NCBI GenBank assembly: GCA_037969115.1
Contig: JBBKWQ010000301.1
Coordinates: 1-17,731, forward strand
Length of the DNA stretch: 17,731 nucleotides
Source: JBBKWQ01 sp037969115
GTDB taxonomy: Bacteria; Actinomycetota; Acidimicrobiia; Acidimicrobiales; Ilumatobacteraceae
Reading direction: 5' to 3'
Shown here: piece by piece, positions 1 through 5,839 of the stretch
Layout of the letters: the number at the start of each line of letters is the position of its first letter
How positions within the stretch are numbered: the first letter of the stretch is position 1
Made by a program: the position numbers and the translations under genes
Notes under the pieces: model-generated
Told to the model about the DNA's origin: nothing
Seen by the model: only the letters and a program-made list of their open reading frames with translations
The model's database searches: none

Positions 1-6
1 TTCTCG

Positions 7-47
7 TGTTGTACGGATGTTGTACAGCGCCGGCAAGAACGGCAAGA
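7..47. repeat. Two short tandem-like direct repeats
   Basis: The 8-mer TGTTGTAC occurs at 7-14 and 18-25, and the 8-mer CGGCAAGA at 31-38 and 40-47. No gene covers this stretch and no ORF is evident in the first 44 bases. The function is unknown and the repeats may be chance. Confidence 0.3.
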
Positions 48-79
48 GGCCCTTTCCGGATCTTCCAGAAAGGGCCTCT
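45..79 (-). terminator. Hairpin terminator after tRNA-fMet
   Basis: A perfect 12-bp inverted repeat (45-56 with 68-79, core AGGCCCTTTC) has an 11-nt loop and lies 15 bases beyond the 3' end of the minus-strand tRNA. On the minus strand the stem is followed by TGCCGTTCTTGCC, which is not a real U-tract. This is the U-poor hairpin style often proposed for high-GC actinobacteria. Its position makes a tRNA terminator or 3'-processing hairpin the likeliest role. Confidence 0.65.
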
Positions 80-94
80 GACCTGGTATTACGT

Positions 95-171
<77 letters not shown>

Positions 172-183
172 CCGATGAGACAA

Positions 184-212
184 ATGATACGCCCGACAAC
201 GGTTCACGACAA
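184..212 (-). promoter_or_regulatory. Sigma70-type promoter of tRNA-fMet
   Basis: On the minus strand a -35 element TTGTCG (212-207, four of six consensus bases) is followed by exactly 17 nt and a -10 element TATCAT (189-184). The -10 lies 12 nt upstream of the mature tRNA 5' end. Spacing and position fit a housekeeping promoter for a stable RNA. Assigned by eye. Confidence 0.6.
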
Positions 213-218
213 CCGTTG
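197..218. terminator. Inverted repeat between lipoprotein gene and tRNA; overlaps tRNA -35
   Basis: CAACGGTT (197-204) and AACCGTTG (211-218) form a perfect 8-bp stem with a 6-nt loop. It lies 58 bases past the stop of the minus-strand lipoprotein gene, so it may end that operon. It also covers the -35 box of the tRNA promoter, so it could equally be a protein-binding operator. No U-tract follows directly, although the minus-strand sequence further on is moderately T-rich. Confidence 0.4.
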
Positions 219-276
219 ATGTGAGTTACCACCGACGTCACCCACACCGGCGATCGAGAACGCCTGCGACAACCGC

Positions 277-1377
277 TCAGCCGCCCAGCCCGCAGGCGTC
301 GAAGTTGTTCTCGAGCGGTCCGATTCCGGCCGCGAGCGCCCGGTCACGGAACTCGGCGAGGCCCGGCTGTGCCACCATCCAGTCGAGCTTGTCCTGCTGC
401 TCGACGGTGGTCGGTTCGAGCTGGAACACGAGGGCGCTGAACGATTCGGCGAAGTCCTCCTCCGGGCTACTCGCCGCGTACGCCCCGAAGAACGCCGGCT
501 CGACATCGCACCGCTGTTGACCGCCCTCGCCGGTCGCATCGGCGAATGGATCGATCTCGTCGATCAGCCCGTCGCCCCAGAACTGCACGATCCACTGATA
601 CATGAGCGAGTCGGGCTCGTAACAGCCCTCGCCGTTGAAGTAGGTGTCGCACGAGTCGAGCGCCTCGGCGCTCCGATCGATCTGCGTAGGCAACGCCGTG
701 AACACGTGGCTGAACTCGTGTGCCATCGTGAGCAACGCCTCGTTGCCGTCCTGGTCGTACTCGTCGAGGTTCACCGACATCTGGAACAACGTGCCGTCGT
801 CGTCGAGCGCGTTCACGAACGCCAGCGTGATCTCGTCACCCGATTCGCCACTCAGATAACCGCCGAACAGGCCGAGGTCGGTGAGCTGCAACGAGGGCGT
901 GATCACCGACAGCGCTTCCCACGCATCGATCAACGTCGGGTCCTCGTCACCGAAACACACGGCACCGAGCGCTCCGTCGACCACCACGTGAGCCACCCAG
1001 AACGTCGTCTCCTCGGTCGACCCGAGACCATCCTCGGAACAGTCGAGGTCATCCCTCGTCAGCGTCAGATCGATGCCACCCGCCCGGCCAGTGTCGATAT
1101 CCGATTCGAGTGTCGACTCCGGCTCGGCAACCTCGGTCTCCGGATCGGTCGCCTCCGGAGCGGGCTCGGCAGCCTCGGTCTCCGCCTCGATCGTCTCGGG
1201 CACCGGTTCGGCAACCTCGGTCTCCGGTTCCGCAGTCTCGGGCGCGGGCTGCGCAACTTCAGACGTCACCAGCGCGACAGATCCACTCGCGTCGTCGGAT
1301 CCGGAGCTGCATGCACCGACGAGCAAGGCGAGCGGAATCAGCACACCGGCGAACCGGCTGCCCAGACGGCGCGTCAT
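277..1377 (-). CDS. Lipoprotein with HExxH metallopeptidase signature
   Basis: 366 residues, probably an envelope-anchored zinc metallopeptidase; substrate unknown. Residues 1-22 form a lipoprotein signal with lipobox LVGAC (lipid-bearing Cys23). Residues 41-90 are an acidic Pro/Glu/Thr linker with repeated units such as AEPAPE and PETEVAEP. The globular part from about 100 carries HEFSH (220-224) in MAHEFSHVF and later EEDFAESFSALVF (306-318), whose Glu would be the third zinc ligand. HExxH followed by ExxFAExF resembles the anthrax lethal factor-like (ATLF, gluzincin) catalytic domain, a resemblance seen in motifs only. Six Cys in the globular part suit an exported protein. The ATG overlaps the stop of the upstream hydrolase by 4 bp (ATGA), so translation is probably coupled. 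It is the last gene of the LysR-hydrolase-lipoprotein unit. Confidence 0.85.
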   Translation of the reverse strand: MTRRLGSRFAGVLIPLALLVGACSSGSDDASGSVALVTSEVAQPAPETAEPETEVAEPVPETIEAETEAAEPAPEATDPETEVAEPESTLESDIDTGRAGGIDLTLTRDDLDCSEDGLGSTEETTFWVAHVVVDGALGAVCFGDEDPTLIDAWEALSVITPSLQLTDLGLFGGYLSGESGDEITLAFVNALDDDGTLFQMSVNLDEYDQDGNEALLTMAHEFSHVFTALPTQIDRSAEALDSCDTYFNGEGCYEPDSLMYQWIVQFWGDGLIDEIDPFADATGEGGQQRCDVEPAFFGAYAASSPEEDFAESFSALVFQLEPTTVEQQDKLDWMVAQPGLAEFRDRALAAGIGPLENNFDACGLGG

Positions 1378-2288
1378 GTCATCGTGACGACGGCATCGAG
1401 GAACGACTCGACGCCACTCATGAGGTCAGGAGCGTTGAATCGCCGGTCGGAATGTCCGAGACCGGGCGGGTACACGGCATGCACTTCGATACCACACCCC
1501 CGCAGTGCCGCTTCGAGTTGTTCGCTCTGCCCGACGCTGACCACCTCATCGTCGGTGCCATGGCTGAGATAGAACGGCGGAGCCGACGGTGTGAGGTACG
1601 GAATGGGTCCGGCCATCCGCGCCAGATCGGGGTGTTCGCCGACCGGCACACCGAGCAGATGCGAACTGAACGAGTCGGAACCCATGTGGTCGAATTGCGT
1701 CGTGGCACCCATCGTGTTGAGGTCGACCGGCGCGAACCATGCGACGACGCCCTGCACGTCGCTCGCCACACCGGTGACGCCGAGCTCGCCGTCGAGTTCA
1801 CCCGTTCCTGACGTGGCCCCGAGCACGCACGCCAGATGCCCGCCGGCCGAGTCGCCGCACGCCACGAACGCGCCATCGTCGAGATCGAACCGCTCGGCGT
1901 TTGCACGCAGCCAGCGCACCGCCGCCTTCACGTCGTGGATCTGGGCCGGCCACACCGCCGAACCCGACAGTGAGTACTGAACGCTCGCCACCACATACCC
2001 ACGATCGATCTGGCGCATGAACCCGGGCTCGACGTTGCGTCGCGAGCCGAGACACCACCCGCCACCGTGCATCCACACGATCACCGGGTGCGGACCGCCG
2101 GTGTCGGGCCGGTAGAGGTCGATCGTCAACGGCGTGCCGTCACGAGTCGCGTACTCGTGCTCGGTGCGCAGGCGTCGCCACCGCAACAACTGCACGGTCT
2201 TGACGACCTTGTTGACAACCCGCACCGCGAAGCCCGCGCCGCGCCGGAAGAGCCGCTTCGGCATGTCGATCGGCGACCGGTCGCTCAC
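1374..2288 (-). CDS. Alpha/beta-hydrolase fold esterase/lipase-like protein
   Basis: From the GTG at 2288 this is 304 residues. HGGG (74-77), the oxyanion-hole motif of the hormone-sensitive-lipase/carboxylesterase group, is followed by the nucleophile elbow GDSAG (145-149, Ser147). A likely acid lies in HGTDDEVV (Asp246), with the catalytic His in GLGHSD (His279). It probably hydrolyses a carboxyl ester; the substrate cannot be read from sequence. The start is uncertain. The GTG at 2288 overlaps the LysR stop as GTGA, while ATG 2264 (MPKRLFRR) is 20 nt past that stop; neither has a clear Shine-Dalgarno. The open frame continues up to 2387 inside lysR and is unlikely to be used. There is no signal peptide, so it is probably cytoplasmic. 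Its 3' end overlaps the lipoprotein start by 4 bp. Confidence 0.88.
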   Translation of the reverse strand: MSDRSPIDMPKRLFRRGAGFAVRVVNKVVKTVQLLRWRRLRTEHEYATRDGTPLTIDLYRPDTGGPHPVIVWMHGGGWCLGSRRNVEPGFMRQIDRGYVVASVQYSLSGSAVWPAQIHDVKAAVRWLRANAERFDLDDGAFVACGDSAGGHLACVLGATSGTGELDGELGVTGVASDVQGVVAWFAPVDLNTMGATTQFDHMGSDSFSSHLLGVPVGEHPDLARMAGPIPYLTPSAPPFYLSHGTDDEVVSVGQSEQLEAALRGCGIEVHAVYPPGLGHSDRRFNAPDLMSGVESFLDAVVTMT

Positions 2289-3208
2289 GTGAACGCCGAC
2301 ATCGTCGAGGCGAGCTCGTCGCACACTTCGCTCGCCAACTCGATGAACTGTTCGGCAGCAGGCGACAACGCGCGACCGGCGCGCCACGCCAGCGTGACCT
2401 CACGCGGCGGCAACACCGGATCGAGCCGGTGGAACGACAGCCGCGGATCCTCGATCTCGAGACACAGAAACGGCAAGATCGCCACCCCCATACCCGATCG
2501 CACCATGGCCGCAACCGTACCGTTGTCCTCCGAGCGGAACACGTACGTCGGATTGCACCCCGCACCTCGCAAGCCTGCCTCGTTCAGCAACTGGCACGAA
2601 TGCGCCTGCTGACCGATCATCGGTTCGCCGACTAGATCAGCCACGTGCACAGGGCCCTCGGGGAACCGGCCGGGCTGAGCGAGCAGCACGAACGGGTCGT
2701 CGAGCAGGTGGCGCGACTCGAACTCGGGGGCAACGCTGCCGCCCATGAAGCTCACGTCGACCTCGCCGGACGCGAGCAGCCGTTCGAGCTCGAGATCGTC
2801 GGGGCTCTCGCTGCCACGAATCTCGAGGTCGGGATGACGAGCTCGCATGCTCCGCACGAGCGACGGCAGTACGGCCGATGACACACTCTGGAACGTTCCG
2901 ACGGTGAGCCGACCGAGACCGCCGTGACGGAACCGGTCGAGCTCGTCGCTCATCGAATCGGCCCGGCTCAACATCTCGCGACCGTGTGTCAACAGCAGAC
3001 CACCGAATGGCGTGAGCTCGACGGGGCGCGGCCCGCCGGGCCGATCGAACACCTTGTCGCCGACCAGCCGCTCGAGCGTCGCGATCTGCTGGCTGATGGC
3101 GGATTGGGTGTATCCCAGACGTTCGGCTGCCCGTCCGAAGGTGCCTTCGGTGGCCACCGCATCGAGGGCGACCAGGTGCCGGAGTTCGAGGTCTCGGAGC
3201 GTCGACAT
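2285..3208 (-). CDS. LysR-family transcriptional regulator
   Basis: 307 residues from ATG 3208, a normal LysR length. The N-terminal winged helix-turn-helix is clear: TFGRAAERLGYTQSAISQQI at about 23-42, then LERLVGDKVFDR and LTPFGGLLL. From about residue 90 follows the periplasmic-binding-protein-like effector domain (LTVGTFQSVSSAVLPSLV... through AILPFL). It probably controls the two overlapping genes behind it, itself, and perhaps the divergent small gene at 3328. The ATG at 3208 is preferred to 3214 because a -10 box (TATACT) ends one base before 3214 and seven bases before 3208, suggesting a leaderless mRNA. The effector is unknown. Confidence 0.92.
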   Translation of the reverse strand: MSTLRDLELRHLVALDAVATEGTFGRAAERLGYTQSAISQQIATLERLVGDKVFDRPGGPRPVELTPFGGLLLTHGREMLSRADSMSDELDRFRHGGLGRLTVGTFQSVSSAVLPSLVRSMRARHPDLEIRGSESPDDLELERLLASGEVDVSFMGGSVAPEFESRHLLDDPFVLLAQPGRFPEGPVHVADLVGEPMIGQQAHSCQLLNEAGLRGAGCNPTYVFRSEDNGTVAAMVRSGMGVAILPFLCLEIEDPRLSFHRLDPVLPPREVTLAWRAGRALSPAAEQFIELASEVCDELASTMSAFT

Positions 3209-3215
3209 AAACATC

Positions 3216-3221
3216 AGTATA
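3216..3221 (-). promoter_or_regulatory. -10 box of lysR (leaderless transcript predicted)
   Basis: TATACT on the minus strand matches five of six bases of TATAAT. It is followed by GATGTTT and then ATG at 3208, so the A of the start codon is at the expected transcription start. No convincing -35 lies 16-18 nt upstream, as is usual for regulated actinobacterial promoters. Confidence 0.55.
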
Positions 3222-3248
3222 TCTAATGTTCATGAGCACAAACTATCG

Positions 3249-3265
3249 CTAGTGATTGACACTAG
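3249..3265. promoter_or_regulatory. Palindromic operator candidate between lysR and the small gene
   Basis: CTAGTG-ATTGA-CACTAG is a perfect 6-bp inverted repeat with a 5-nt centre. It lies in the 119-bp divergent region, about 40 bp upstream of the lysR start. A TTGACA hexamer (3256-3261), a consensus -35 on the plus strand, sits inside it, though no good -10 follows at 17 nt. Dyads of this size and location are typical LysR binding sites. Assignment to this LysR is inference. Confidence 0.5.
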
Positions 3266-3327
3266 ATGTCCGTACCGTTGTCCACATCGAAGACGCAAAC
3301 CTGCGCACGAGGAGGAAGACATCCATC

Positions 3328-3588
3328 ATGAACACCACCATGAACACCACCATGAACACCGGCAACATGAACACCACCAGTGATATCGACCGCCTCGCGT
3401 GGTCGATCGATCAGTTCGGTTTCGGCTTCGCCGACGACGCGCAGATCGACAGCGTCGTGGCACACGCCCGCACCACCGGTGCGTCGCCCGTCCTCGTCGA
3501 TGTGCTCGCCGACGAGACGCAGCCGGTGAACGCACGCACTCGTGCCTTCGGCATGGTGGCGTTGCAGGCCAGCCGCCGCGCCGCCTGA
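3328..3588 (+). CDS. Small hypothetical protein with N-terminal MNTT repeats
   Basis: 86 residues; family not recognised. The start ATG 3328 follows a strong GGAGG (3311-3315), though the 12-nt gap is long. The first 17 residues are MNTT repeats (MNTT-MNTT-MNTGN-MNTT) encoded by near-identical 12-base units, giving in-frame ATGs at 3328, 3340, 3352 and 3367. Any of these could initiate. The remaining ~69 residues (SDIDRLAWSI, FGFGFADDAQ, then SPVLVDVLADETQPV) look soluble and mostly helical, with no signal or membrane segment. It diverges from lysR across a shared regulatory region and is closed by a strong hairpin, so it is probably monocistronic. The GC-rich third positions after the repeats support real coding. 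The open frame extends upstream to 3256 but lacks a ribosome-binding site there. Confidence 0.7.
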   Translation: MNTTMNTTMNTGNMNTTSDIDRLAWSIDQFGFGFADDAQIDSVVAHARTTGASPVLVDVLADETQPVNARTRAFGMVALQASRRAA

Positions 3589-3599
3589 ACGAACTCGTT

Positions 3600-3632
3600 G
3601 TTCTGCGCCGCCGTCCCGCGGCGGCGCAGAAC
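3600..3632 (+). terminator. Strong hairpin terminator after the small gene
   Basis: A perfect 14-bp stem (GTTCTGCGCCGCCG, 3600-3613, with 3619-3632) and a 5-nt loop lie 11 bases after the stop of the 86-residue gene. It is GC-rich with no U-run after it, the common actinobacterial form. It separates the small gene from the five-gene run that starts at 3673. Confidence 0.75.
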
Positions 3633-3672
3633 ATGAAACAATCGGTCGATCGAACGTCGTAAGCGACCAACG

Positions 3673-4620
3673 ATGCACGGCCTCCGGGTCCGCGCATTCG
3701 GCACCGACGACCAACCCCGCGTCGGTGCGCTCTCGCGTCCGGCACGAGCTGTCGCGAAACCCGCGTTCAAAGTCCTGTTCCGAGCCCGAATCGAGGGGCT
3801 CGCGAACGTGCCGCACGACGGGCCGGCAATCCTGAGCGCCAACCACCGATCGTTCTTCGACACGCCGCTCATCATGGGCACCGCGCCCCGGCCCGTGATC
3901 TTCCTCGGCAAGGCCGAGTACATGAACAGCTGGACGACGAAGTTCCTCTTCCCCGCTGTGGGAATGGTGCCCATCAAACGCGACGTCGCGAAAGCATCGG
4001 TCGCCGCGCTCGCCACCGCCGCCGAACTCTTGAACGAGGGCAAGCTCGTCGGCATCTACCCGGAAGGCACCCGCTCGCGCGACGGATTCCTGCACCGCGG
4101 TCAGAGCGGAGTCGCGCAACTCGCGCTCACCACGGGAGCGCCGATCATCCCGATCGGGCTGATCGGGACGCAGCGAGTCCAACCCATCGGCCGGGCGGTG
4201 CCGCGCCCGTTCCGCGGACCGGTGCGCGTCCGCTTCGGCGCACCGATCCGACCGCAGGACTACCAGGCCGGCAACAGCCGCAAGCGGCGCCAGCACATGG
4301 TGAACGACGTCATGGCCGCGATCGCGGCATTGACCGACCAGACGCGCTCGAACGACTTCGCCTCGCACCGTCCACCGCTCATTCGCGGCGGCAGCGAAGC
4401 CGTCTACCGCGTGTCGTACCACCGATCGGACGGGCTCAACTGGCGCCACGCCATCGACCGCGCGGTCGCCGCGGCGAGCACCCGGTACGACGATGCCCGA
4501 GTCGCCGAGGTGCGCGCCCTGGAGTGTCGGCTCTCACCGACCGGCGAGTTCCGCTTCGGCGTGGAGATCGCACTGTCCACGAAATACCTGCCCACACCAT
4601 CACCAGGAGGAACACCATGA
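3673..4620 (+). CDS. PlsC-type acyltransferase with C-terminal dodecin-like domain
   Basis: 315 residues. Residues ~35-225 are a 1-acyl-glycerol-3-phosphate acyltransferase-type domain: motif I NHRSFFD (57-63, HX4D with His58/Asp63), motif II GMVPIKRD (97-104), motif III EGTRS (131-135) and motif IV PIIPIGLIGT (157-166). It should transfer an acyl group to a lysophospholipid or similar acceptor at the membrane. Residues ~241-305 align with the stand-alone dodecin encoded next: VY at 244-245, W257, the stretch RVAEV (276-280) and a beta-rich end reaching TKY. This tail has diverged (no GTS/GSS loop) but keeps length and pattern, so it is an acyltransferase-dodecin fusion. No Shine-Dalgarno precedes ATG 3673. 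The stop overlaps the dodecin start as ATGA. Confidence 0.9.
   Translation: MHGLRVRAFGTDDQPRVGALSRPARAVAKPAFKVLFRARIEGLANVPHDGPAILSANHRSFFDTPLIMGTAPRPVIFLGKAEYMNSWTTKFLFPAVGMVPIKRDVAKASVAALATAAELLNEGKLVGIYPEGTRSRDGFLHRGQSGVAQLALTTGAPIIPIGLIGTQRVQPIGRAVPRPFRGPVRVRFGAPIRPQDYQAGNSRKRRQHMVNDVMAAIAALTDQTRSNDFASHRPPLIRGGSEAVYRVSYHRSDGLNWRHAIDRAVAAASTRYDDARVAEVRALECRLSPTGEFRFGVEIALSTKYLPTPSPGGTP
4605..4610 (+). promoter_or_regulatory. Strong ribosome-binding site of the dodecin gene
   Basis: AGGAGG lies 6 nt before ATG 4617, inside the end of the acyltransferase gene. It is the best Shine-Dalgarno in the window and fixes the dodecin start. It suggests the dodecin is made at higher levels than its upstream neighbour. 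Confidence 0.85.
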
Positions 4621-4829
4621 GCGGAAGTGTCTACGCCGTCGTCGAGCTGATCGGCTCGAGCAGCGAATCATGGGAGATGGCGGCACAGAACGCCGTCACC
4701 GAAGCCAGCAAGACCTACGAGGATCTACGCGTCGCCGAAGTGACCGAGATGGACGTGCTGATCGAGGACGGCCAGATCATCGCGTTCCGCACGAAGCTCC
4801 GCCTCAGCTACAAGCGAGCGGGTGACTGA
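4617..4829 (+). CDS. Dodecin family protein
   Basis: 70 residues, the standard dodecin size. Dodecins form hollow dodecamers of small beta-alpha-beta-beta subunits; many store or buffer riboflavin/FMN. Family marks are VYAVVELIGSSSESW (5-19), the helix AAQNAVTEASKTYEDL (22-37), RVAEV (38-42), then two strands (DVLIEDGQIIAF, RTKLRLSYK). In flavin-binding bacterial dodecins as I recall them (DWFEV type) a Trp stacks on the flavin at the position of Val39. Here the segment reads RVAEV, so this is a different subgroup and flavin binding is not assured. It overlaps the acyltransferase stop by 4 bp and has a strong AGGAGG site. The next gene starts 14 nt downstream. Confidence 0.93.
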   Translation: MSGSVYAVVELIGSSSESWEMAAQNAVTEASKTYEDLRVAEVTEMDVLIEDGQIIAFRTKLRLSYKRAGD

Positions 4830-4843
4830 CCGTTCGTGACAGG

Positions 4844-5839
4844 GTGCCCATCGTGAAGGTGTTCGTCACACACAATCCCGAGGATCTCGCCGCGTACTAC
4901 GGCCGAGCGCTGCCCGAGCTCCGAGCAATCGCCGACGTCGTCCTGAACCCGCTCGATCGTGACCTCACGACGCCCGAACTGATGGAGGCAGCGGCCGGAG
5001 TCGACGTCATCGTCGCCCACCGGGCCACGCCGGGAGAACCACGACTGTTCGAGTTGCCCGAACTCGTCGCGTTCCTCCGCTGCGCCGTCGACATCAGCAC
5101 GATCGATGTCGACGCCGCGAGCACCAACGGGGTCGCCGTTGCCCGCGCCGACAAGAGTTTCGTGCCCTCCACCGCTGAGCTGGCCCTCGGGCTACTCCTC
5201 GACACCGCCCGCAACATCGCCGCTTCCACCATCGACTACCGAAGCGGCCACGAACCGCCGCAGCGCCCGGGCCAGCAATTGCGCGGATTGACGGCCGGCA
5301 TCATCGGATATGGCGCGATCGGTTCGTACCTGGCCGATCTGCTCGTCGCGGTCGGTCTCGAGGTGCTCGTCCACGACCCGTTCGTCGACCATGTTGCAGC
5401 TCCGGCTACCCGCTGCGGCCTCCCGGACCTGCTCTCGCGCTCCGATGCGATCTTCCCGCTCGCCCAGGCGACTCCGGAGACCGAGAACCTGATCGGTTCG
5501 CCCGAACTCGCTGCGATGAAACCTGGCGCCATCCTGATCAACGTGTCCCGTGGCGAACTGCTCGACGAGGAAGCGGTGCTCGACGCACTCGAGTCGGGAC
5601 GCCTGGGTGCACTCGGTATCGATGTCGGCCGTGCCACAGACCAGCGCCCGTCACCCGCTTTGGCCTGCAACCCGCGGGTGGTCGCCACACCACACCTCGG
5701 CGGACTCACACCGCAGAACGCCGACGCTCAGGCGCTGAGCAGCGTCGAACAGGTCGCTGCGATGCTCGACGGCCACATGCCACCACGCGTCGTCAACCCT
5801 GAGCATGCGCACCGACTTCGACAGTTCTGGTCGCGATGA
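4844..5839 (+). CDS. D-2-hydroxyacid dehydrogenase family protein (catalytic Glu absent)
   Basis: 331 residues starting with GTG; a second GTG lies 9 nt on and neither has a good ribosome-binding site. The NAD-binding domain shows GYGAIG (155-160) with Asp178 in VHDPF at the end of strand 2, suggesting NAD. Family landmarks are TAELALGLLL (110-119), TPETENLIG (210-218), INVSRGELLDEEAV (232-245) and TPHLGG (282-287). Of the R-E-H triad, Arg236 and His284 are present. The Glu normally five residues after the D of the DV motif (Asp260) is Thr265, with Asp266 next to it, although spacing to His284 is unchanged. It may be altered in activity, use Asp266, or act on an unusual substrate. Its stop overlaps the next start (ATGA). 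Likely cytoplasmic. Confidence 0.88.
   Translation: MPIVKVFVTHNPEDLAAYYGRALPELRAIADVVLNPLDRDLTTPELMEAAAGVDVIVAHRATPGEPRLFELPELVAFLRCAVDISTIDVDAASTNGVAVARADKSFVPSTAELALGLLLDTARNIAASTIDYRSGHEPPQRPGQQLRGLTAGIIGYGAIGSYLADLLVAVGLEVLVHDPFVDHVAAPATRCGLPDLLSRSDAIFPLAQATPETENLIGSPELAAMKPGAILINVSRGELLDEEAVLDALESGRLGALGIDVGRATDQRPSPALACNPRVVATPHLGGLTPQNADAQALSSVEQVAAMLDGHMPPRVVNPEHAHRLRQFWSR

Noticed and set aside
517..1572. Long plus-strand ORF (351 residues) opposite the lipoprotein gene
   Set aside because: It is Arg-rich and low complexity, matches no fold, and overlaps the well-supported minus-strand lipoprotein and hydrolase genes. A frame shadow of GC-rich coding DNA.
3215..3239. Alternative starts of lysR at 3214 and of another frame at 3239
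   Set aside because: The -10 box TATACT ends one base before 3214, so that ATG would lie upstream of the transcription start. The 3239 frame gives an Arg/Pro-rich shadow protein.
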